Shown here piece after piece: positions 30,344-34,981 of a stretch of 34,981 nucleotides of DNA. The position numbers were made by a program, and so were the translations under genes. A model generated the notes under the pieces. That model was not told where the DNA came from. It made no database searches and was given only the letters and a program-made list of their open reading frames with translations. The DNA comes from JAVBUY01 sp031552735 (GTDB lineage Bacteria > Bacillota > Clostridia > Christensenellales > Aristaeellaceae), in contig JAVBMF010000075.1 of NCBI GenBank assembly GCA_031552735.1, positions 1-34,981 of the forward strand, in the 5' to 3' direction. Position 1 is the first letter of the stretch. Each line of letters opens with the position of its first letter.

Positions 30344-31966
30344 CTATTCCTCGGCTTTGAGGGAAGCGGGCCTTGGCATGACCGCGAGCAGCGACATCAG
30401 CACCAGCGGGAACACCAGCACATCCGCGAAAAAGTAGCGGAAGTTTACGGTTTCCATCAGTCCAGCCAGCGTGCCGAAGGTGTAGGTCAGCATCGGCACA
30501 GCCAGCGCCCACCCGCGCGCGCCGGTGTAGGGGAAACGCAGCGCCATCAGGATCATGGTGATCAGCATCAGCGTGCCGAGATTCCACAGCAAGAACGCCA
30601 GCAGCGGCGAGCCGGTGTGCCGCACGATGCCGTTGAACAGGCGATACAGGATGGGTACGCCGGTGCGCTTGAACCCGAATGGATAGCGGCCCTCCTCCAC
30701 AAAGGGCGAAAGCCGCCAGTCCGCGCGGGTAAAGGGCTGCATCACCGTGGAACAGAAGCGGCCCAGCGCCGCATACGCGGAAACGGGGTCGGCGCGCCAT
30801 GCCCGCGCGGCATAGAGCGCCATCGTGGGGATGGACACCGACAGTACCGCATCGGTATCGGTGCGATCCTTCATTTCATACCAGTCGCCCAGCGCGTAGT
30901 GCTTGTTCCACACCTCCGCCGGGGCGCAAGCCACCATGTAATCGTATATGTCCGGCGGCAGTCGGTCCGCGCTGTGGATGAATACATTGCCCATGATCGC
31001 CATCGGCAGGCCGCAAACATCCTTCAGAACACCAGCCGACGTGCGCTGCTCGACATGGACGGCGCTGTACAGCGGGCCCTTGATCCCCGCGAACAGTGCG
31101 CAGGCGCACAGCAGCGTCGCGCAGACCGCCTTCCAATGTCTGCGCATTATCAGCGCGAACACCAGCATCGCGGGGATGGCGCCCAGCACGCCGTTATGGC
31201 GCAGGATGGAGGCCAGCACAGCGGACAGCGCCAATGTGAAGATATGCAGCGGGCGCTTGAGCCACTGCCCATCGGAAAAATACACCTCGGTCAGTTGAGA
31301 GAACATCCACAGCATGGCCAGCGAAAACGCGCAATCCTTCCATAGAAAGACCATCGTGTTGCCAATGGGCGGCAGCAGTGTCAGATAGGCGATGGTGCCC
31401 AGAAAGACCCATCGCGGCATGCCCCATGCCTGCATCTGCGCGCCGATGTAGCCCACCAGCAGGCTATACAGCAGCAACTGCACCGCGATGACAAACGCCG
31501 GATGGGGTACGATCTTGGCCAGCAGCGCGATGAGCAGTGTGTGCAGCGCCGGATTCCAGTCCGAGAAGCGCCCCTGCACCACCTGCGTCCATTGCTCCAG
31601 GCTGTCGGAGGAAAGCCCGCCCGGCCAATGCGCGATCTGATAGGCGTACATGACTAGCGCGCAAAAAAGCGTGCCCAACGCGAACACTTTCCAGCAGAGC
31701 TTGTCCCGCTGTGCCCGGCGCGGCAGGAAGACGCGCGCGCCATACCGCGCGGCAGCCCACAGCAGCAGCGCGGCAATGCACGCCGTGCCCAGCGTCAGCA
31801 GCCATATCGGCGGGGTGCAGCGCGTCATCGTGATCACCAGCATGATATAGAAGCCGGACAGCAGCAGCGCCAGCAGGTAGGCCACGCGCTGCCAGCGCGG
31901 CAAACCGCGCAGCATGCCGCCGACGCGCTCGGCCAACACCGGTTGCTTTTTTTCTGTGACGGACAT
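30344..31966 (-). CDS. Multi-pass membrane protein, GT-C glycosyltransferase-like (DUF6020-like)
   Basis: The 540-residue product has about 11 to 12 membrane helices. After the first helices comes AHWPGGLSSDSLEQWTQVVQGRFSDWNPALHTLL, a segment typical of polyprenyl-phosphate-sugar-dependent GT-C enzymes of the DUF6020 type; the Asp and His residues in it would sit at the outer face. It would transfer a sugar from a lipid carrier to a surface polymer or protein, but donor and acceptor are unknown. The start at 31966 has GGAGGA upstream. Its 3' end overlaps a GGCCCGCT..AGCGGGCC hairpin (30338-30372). No other glycan genes flank it. Confidence 0.75.
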   Translation of the reverse strand: MSVTEKKQPVLAERVGGMLRGLPRWQRVAYLLALLLSGFYIMLVITMTRCTPPIWLLTLGTACIAALLLWAAARYGARVFLPRRAQRDKLCWKVFALGTLFCALVMYAYQIAHWPGGLSSDSLEQWTQVVQGRFSDWNPALHTLLIALLAKIVPHPAFVIAVQLLLYSLLVGYIGAQMQAWGMPRWVFLGTIAYLTLLPPIGNTMVFLWKDCAFSLAMLWMFSQLTEVYFSDGQWLKRPLHIFTLALSAVLASILRHNGVLGAIPAMLVFALIMRRHWKAVCATLLCACALFAGIKGPLYSAVHVEQRTSAGVLKDVCGLPMAIMGNVFIHSADRLPPDIYDYMVACAPAEVWNKHYALGDWYEMKDRTDTDAVLSVSIPTMALYAARAWRADPVSAYAALGRFCSTVMQPFTRADWRLSPFVEEGRYPFGFKRTGVPILYRLFNGIVRHTGSPLLAFLLWNLGTLMLITMILMALRFPYTGARGWALAVPMLTYTFGTLAGLMETVNFRYFFADVLVFPLVLMSLLAVMPRPASLKAEE

Positions 31967-32069
31967 GGAGAAATCCTCCGATCTGCACGATCCTCTGTAA
32001 CGTGCAACATCATAGCACGTGCCTGAAAAAAATGTCAAACGCACAAAAGCGCCGTCATGCAAGAAATAC

Positions 32070-32099
32070 TTTCCCTTTTGCCGGGAAGAATGCTATACT
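32070..32099 (+). promoter_or_regulatory. Possible promoter for asnS
   Basis: TTTCCC (32070-32075), 18-bp spacer, TATACT (32094-32099) preceded by TGC (extended -10). The leader is only about 40 nt, too short for a T-box. Confidence 0.5.
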
Positions 32100-32142
32100 A
32101 TACCATTATACGCGCAGAGGCGCAGGACAAGGAGGAGCACGC

Positions 32143-33537
32143 ATGCAGGATATCACCGTACGCGCACTATTTCGGGAGACGCCACAGAATAATGTGCCGC
32201 AGGCGTGCGTCCGCGGCTGGGTGCGCACAGTGCGCGACAGCAAAACCTTCGCGTTTATCGAGCTAAATGACGGCACGTTCTTCAAAAACCTGCAAGTGGT
32301 CGCCGAGGAGGGCAAGACCGAGGACTTTGACGCGGTGACGCGCATCACCACCGGTAGCGCGGTGCGCGTAATCGGAGAGCTGGTGCTGACACCCGGCGCG
32401 CAGCAGCCCTTTGAGCTCAAAGCCCACACAGTCGAGGTGGTGGGTGACTGCCCGGTGGACTACCCGCTGCAAAAAAAGCGCCACGGCTTTGAATACCTGC
32501 GCACCATCGCGCACCTGCGCCCGCGCACCAACACATTCAGCGCGGTGTTCCGCATCCGCTCGCTGGCGGCGCAGGCCATCCACGAGTTCTTTCATCAGCG
32601 CAACTTTGTGTATGTGCACACGCCGATTTTGACCGGCAGTGATGCCGAGGGCGCGGGCGAGATGTTCCGCGTGACCACGCTGGATATTGAACAGCCGCCG
32701 CGCGATGAGCAGGGCAAGCTGAAGCAGGACGAGGACTTCTTCGGCAAGCCGGTCAGCCTGACGGTCAGCGGCCAGCTCAACGGCGAGGCCTATGCGCTGG
32801 CTTTCCGCGATATCTACACCTTTGGCCCGACGTTCCGCGCCGAGCGCAGCTTTACCGCGCGTCACGCCGCCGAGTTCTGGATGATCGAGCCGGAGATCGC
32901 GTTCGCCGACCTGACCGATGACATGAACCTTGCCGAGGACATGGTGCGCTATGTGATCGGGCGCGTGATGGAGCAGGCGCCGGAGGAGCTGGCGTTCCTG
33001 AACAGCTTTGTGGACAAGGAACTGCTTGCGCGGCTTACGCACGTCGCCGAGGCCGACTTTGCCCGCGTCAGTTATACCGACGCGGTGGATATTCTGATGA
33101 AGAGCGGCCACGCCTTTGAATACCCGGTGTCCTGGGGCTGCGATTTGCAGACCGAGCACGAGCGATACCTGACCGAGCAGCACTTCAAGAAGCCGGTGTT
33201 CGTGTACGACTATCCCAAGGAGATCAAGGCATTTTATATGCGCCTGAACGACGACGGCAAGACCGTGGCCGCCGCCGACATGCTGGTGCCGGGCATCGGC
33301 GAGCTGGTGGGCGGCAGCCAGCGCGAGGAGCGGCTGGAGGTGCTTGAGCGGCGCATGGGCGAGCTGGGGCTGGAGAAAGAGGGCTACTGGTGGTACCTGG
33401 AGCTGCGCAAGTTCGGCGGCGTGCCGCACAGCGGATTCGGCCTGGGCTTTGAGCGGCTGGTCATGTACCTGACCGGCATCGCCAACATCCGCGACGTGCT
33501 GCCCTTCCCGCGCACGACCGGCTCGGCGGATTTTTAG
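32143..33537 (+). CDS. asnS: Asparaginyl-tRNA synthetase
   Basis: Charges tRNA-Asn with asparagine. The 464-residue product has an N-terminal OB-fold anticodon-binding domain (about 15-105; VRGWVRTVRDSKTFAFIELNDG) and a class II catalytic core with motif 2 (FRAERSFTARHAAEFWMIEPEIAF) and motif 3 (GFGLGFERLVMYLTG). The N-terminal sequence and the GGSQREERLEVLE stretch are typical of AsnS rather than AspS. The ATG at 32143 follows AAGGAGGAG. Its neighbours give no operon context. Confidence 0.96.
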   Translation: MQDITVRALFRETPQNNVPQACVRGWVRTVRDSKTFAFIELNDGTFFKNLQVVAEEGKTEDFDAVTRITTGSAVRVIGELVLTPGAQQPFELKAHTVEVVGDCPVDYPLQKKRHGFEYLRTIAHLRPRTNTFSAVFRIRSLAAQAIHEFFHQRNFVYVHTPILTGSDAEGAGEMFRVTTLDIEQPPRDEQGKLKQDEDFFGKPVSLTVSGQLNGEAYALAFRDIYTFGPTFRAERSFTARHAAEFWMIEPEIAFADLTDDMNLAEDMVRYVIGRVMEQAPEELAFLNSFVDKELLARLTHVAEADFARVSYTDAVDILMKSGHAFEYPVSWGCDLQTEHERYLTEQHFKKPVFVYDYPKEIKAFYMRLNDDGKTVAAADMLVPGIGELVGGSQREERLEVLERRMGELGLEKEGYWWYLELRKFGGVPHSGFGLGFERLVMYLTGIANIRDVLPFPRTTGSADF

Positions 33538-33549
33538 GGCGTTCGCCCT

Positions 33550-33868
33550 CGAACAAAATGCATTCTGCATTTTGTTCGGTTGCACGGCTGGCGCCGTGAC
33601 TCGCTTTGCTCGTGATGGCAGGTGCGTTTTCCTGTCGGAAAACTCCCCGCCCGCGCGGGGCAGAGCGCCGTCGCGCCTGTGGCGCGATCAGACGGCGCGT
33701 CAGCCCAATGAGAGCGAGATGATCCGCGATATGATCGCGGGAATCCGCTCGAATTGAGGAGTAGCTGCGCGATACGATCATGTATGAAGGGGCCTCCGCC
33801 CCTTCATACATCCCCAGATAGGAAGATGTACTTTGTTGATGGTCTGAGGCGGCTGCTTAGCCGCCTTT
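33550..33868. repeat. Mosaic of consecutive hairpins, copy B of the intergenic repeat
   Basis: Hairpins in order: CGAACAAAATGC..GCATTTTGTTCG (33550-33578), CACGGC..GCCGTG (33583-33598), GTTTTCC..GGAAAAC (33626-33643), CCCCGC..GCGGGG (33645-33660), GCGCCGTC..GACGGCGC with an inner stem (about 33664-33698), CCGCGAT..ATCGCGG (about 33723-33739), a perfect 14-bp ATGTATGAAGGGGC..GCCCCTTCATACAT (33780-33811) followed by CATCCCC, and AGGCGGCT..AGCCGCCT (33847-33866). Units 3, 4 and 7 match copy A at 262-420. No gene is apparent in this 420-bp gap. Confidence 0.68.
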
Positions 33869-33889
33869 CGCGTGTATTGCGGAAGCACC

Positions 33890-33918
33890 TGTACAAAAGC
33901 GTCCAAACATGGTACACT
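33890..33918 (+). promoter_or_regulatory. Possible promoter for the nucleotidyltransferase
   Basis: TGTACA (33890-33895), 17-bp spacer, TACACT (33913-33918) preceded by TGG (extended -10). A second TACAAT lies at 33934-33939 without a good -35. Confidence 0.45.
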
Positions 33919-33958
33919 TCTTGTCACAAACATTACAATTGCGAGGAGCGTTCAGTCC

Positions 33959-34696
33959 GTGAAAGCGATCATATTAGCCGCTGGCAAGGGGACTCGCCTG
34001 CAAAGCGAGGCGCAGGATGTGCCCAAGGCGCTGCGTCTGGCCAATGGCCGCCCGCTGATTTCGTATGTGTTGGAGAATATTGACTTTATCCCGCCCGAGG
34101 ATATCTGCATTGTGGTCGGGTTTCTGGGCGACAAGGTGAAGCAGGCGCTGGGCCCCGCCTATCACTGTGTGGAGCAGCAGGAGCAAAAGGGCACCGCGCA
34201 CGCCACCAAGTATGCCAAGGCAGTGTTTGGGGACTACGATGGCGACATCATGGTGCTGTATTGCGACATGCCGCTGCTAAGCCGCGAGACCTACCAGCGC
34301 ATGTTTGACGAGCACAGGCAGAGCGGCGCGGCCAACACGCTGCTGGCGGCGCGCATTCACCCGATCCCCGCGTTTGGCCGCATCATCCGCAATGCGCAGG
34401 GCGAGATGATCCGCATCGTCGAGGACAGCGCCTGCACGCCGGAGGAGAAGCTGATCGACGAGGTCAATGTTGGCATCCAGGTGCTGGATTCGCAGCTGAT
34501 GTGGAAGTATTTGGAGAAGGTTCAGAACGATAACCCGAAGCGGGAGTATTACCTGACCGGGATCATCGAGCCGATGGTGGCCGACGGGCTCAAGCAGCAT
34601 GTGGTGCACACCGCGCGGCTGGAGGAGACTTGGGGCGTGAACAACATGGACGACCTGAAGATGGTGGAGGACGAGCTTAAGCACATGCGGGCGTGA
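33959..34696 (+). CDS. GlmU N-terminal-like nucleotidyltransferase
   Basis: The 245-residue product has a nucleotidyltransferase fold with the LAAGKGTRL signature (residues 6-14), the QKGTAHA motif (about 77-83) and CDMPLL (about 104-109) characteristic of UDP-GlcNAc pyrophosphorylases. It lacks the left-handed beta-helix acetyltransferase domain of full GlmU, so it would do only the uridylyl-transfer step, if UDP-GlcNAc is the product at all. The GTG at 33959 is chosen because GAGGAG precedes it and residue 1 falls right before KAIILAAG. No partner gene is adjacent. A full-length GlmU elsewhere would make this a specialised paralogue. Confidence 0.85.
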   Translation: MKAIILAAGKGTRLQSEAQDVPKALRLANGRPLISYVLENIDFIPPEDICIVVGFLGDKVKQALGPAYHCVEQQEQKGTAHATKYAKAVFGDYDGDIMVLYCDMPLLSRETYQRMFDEHRQSGAANTLLAARIHPIPAFGRIIRNAQGEMIRIVEDSACTPEEKLIDEVNVGIQVLDSQLMWKYLEKVQNDNPKREYYLTGIIEPMVADGLKQHVVHTARLEETWGVNNMDDLKMVEDELKHMRA

Positions 34697-34712
34697 GATA
34701 AGGAAAAGAGAG

Positions 34713-34739
34713 AAAGAGCAGCGGGGCTGCTCTTTTTTT
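34713..34739 (+). terminator. Rho-independent terminator
   Basis: AGAGCAGC-ggg-GCTGCTCT followed by TTTTTTT, about 17 bp after the nucleotidyltransferase stop. Confidence 0.9.
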
Positions 34740-34819
34740 GTGGCGAGGGATCTTTTCTATTGATTCTTTTGGAAGGGAAACGTTATTGATGTTCCTTTTT
34801 GCCAAATGGGGGATGCGTT

Positions 34820-34848
34820 GTACTCTTTGGATTACGCCCAAAGAGTAC
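34820..34848. repeat. Perfect 11-bp inverted repeat
   Basis: GTACTCTTTGG-attacgc-CCAAAGAGTAC. No T-tract. It lies in the final 240 bases, which contain no supported gene. Confidence 0.65.
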
Positions 34849-34930
34849 CAGAAAGGCGTTTGCGCCCGGGTTCGCCCCTTAGCCCCTACGCGCTTATACT
34901 CGGCTTCGGCGGGCGCCTACCAATGTTCGC

Positions 34931-34968
34931 CAACGGCTTTTATTCCGATTTTCAATCGGAAGCCGTTG
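34931..34968. repeat. Hairpin with 15-bp stem and bulge at the window end
   Basis: CAACGGC plus TTCCGATT pair with AATCGGAA plus GCCGTTG around a TTC loop, with a 5-nt bulge on the left arm. Different from the asnS-side hairpins; the element may continue past the window. Confidence 0.6.
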
Positions 34969-34981
34969 TCTCCGGTCCGGC

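Noticed and set aside
32002..32142. T-box riboswitch upstream of asnS
   Set aside because: The leader after the likely promoter is about 40 nt, with no specifier loop or T-box sequence.

Overview
The window looks like a GC-rich chromosome segment from a Bacillota (Firmicutes), most likely class Clostridia and possibly a Christensenellales-type lineage. The evidence is strong AGGAGG-type ribosome binding sites, many sigma-70-like promoters (TTGACA-17-TATAAT type), DapL-type lysine/diaminopimelate synthesis, an ECF transporter S component, AgrC/Spo0B-type sensor kinases, a Gram-positive-style tmRNA tag (GKT... start), and SH3b/peptidoglycan-binding surface proteins. The order-level placement is inference. 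Nothing points to a plasmid, prophage, IS element or CRISPR array; this reads as an ordinary chromosomal backbone with some lineage-specific surface and signalling genes.

Layout. Positions 1-1000 carry the trans-translation pair: the 5' part of ssrA (tmRNA, cut by the window start) and smpB, both on the minus strand, separated by a palindrome-rich repeat. Positions 1236-5290 (+) carry an orphan Hpt protein, then a sugar nucleotidyltransferase with an N-acetylhexosamine-1-kinase-like kinase (a likely sugar salvage/activation pair), a zinc-ribbon protein and a single-pass membrane protein. Positions 5461-7301 (-) carry glycerate 2-kinase and an ECF S component. Next come an orphan Spo0B-like histidine kinase and a large secreted SH3/PG-binding protein (7472-10469, +). 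Positions 10675-14139 (+) are a tight biosynthetic operon dapF-dapL-hisH-hisF.

Positions 14210-19642 hold the most distinctive locus: a small secreted/membrane protein followed by two membrane sulfatase/LTA-synthase-like proteins (+) and a third paralogue in convergent orientation (-). All three have a Thr/Ser in place of the sulfatase Cys, which suggests phosphotransfer onto a surface polymer rather than sulfate hydrolysis. Positions 19810-20831 hold a secreted protein and a 56-residue membrane protein. Positions 20837-23605 (-) hold a DUF362 protein downstream of a membrane GGDEF diguanylate cyclase. An AgrC-like histidine kinase (23902-25338, +) is divergent from it, with promoters less than 50 bp apart.

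Positions 25374-30298 hold a secreted propeller-like protein, a cupin with a Cys-rich N-terminus, a cell-surface beta-helix-like protein, tRNA-Ala(CGC), and an SH3b protein ending in three near-identical 57-bp repeats. Positions 30344-34696 hold a GT-C-like membrane glycosyltransferase (-), asnS (+), a 300-bp mosaic of hairpins related to the one beside tmRNA, and a GlmU-N-like nucleotidyltransferase (+). The last 240 bases contain two further strong hairpins and no gene.

Most genes are housekeeping or recognisable families. The parts most worth a second look are the triple sulfatase-like locus with its small partner, the repeated palindrome mosaic, the nested regulatory repeats upstream of smpB and the ECF gene, and the C-terminal domain of the SH3/PG-binding protein.
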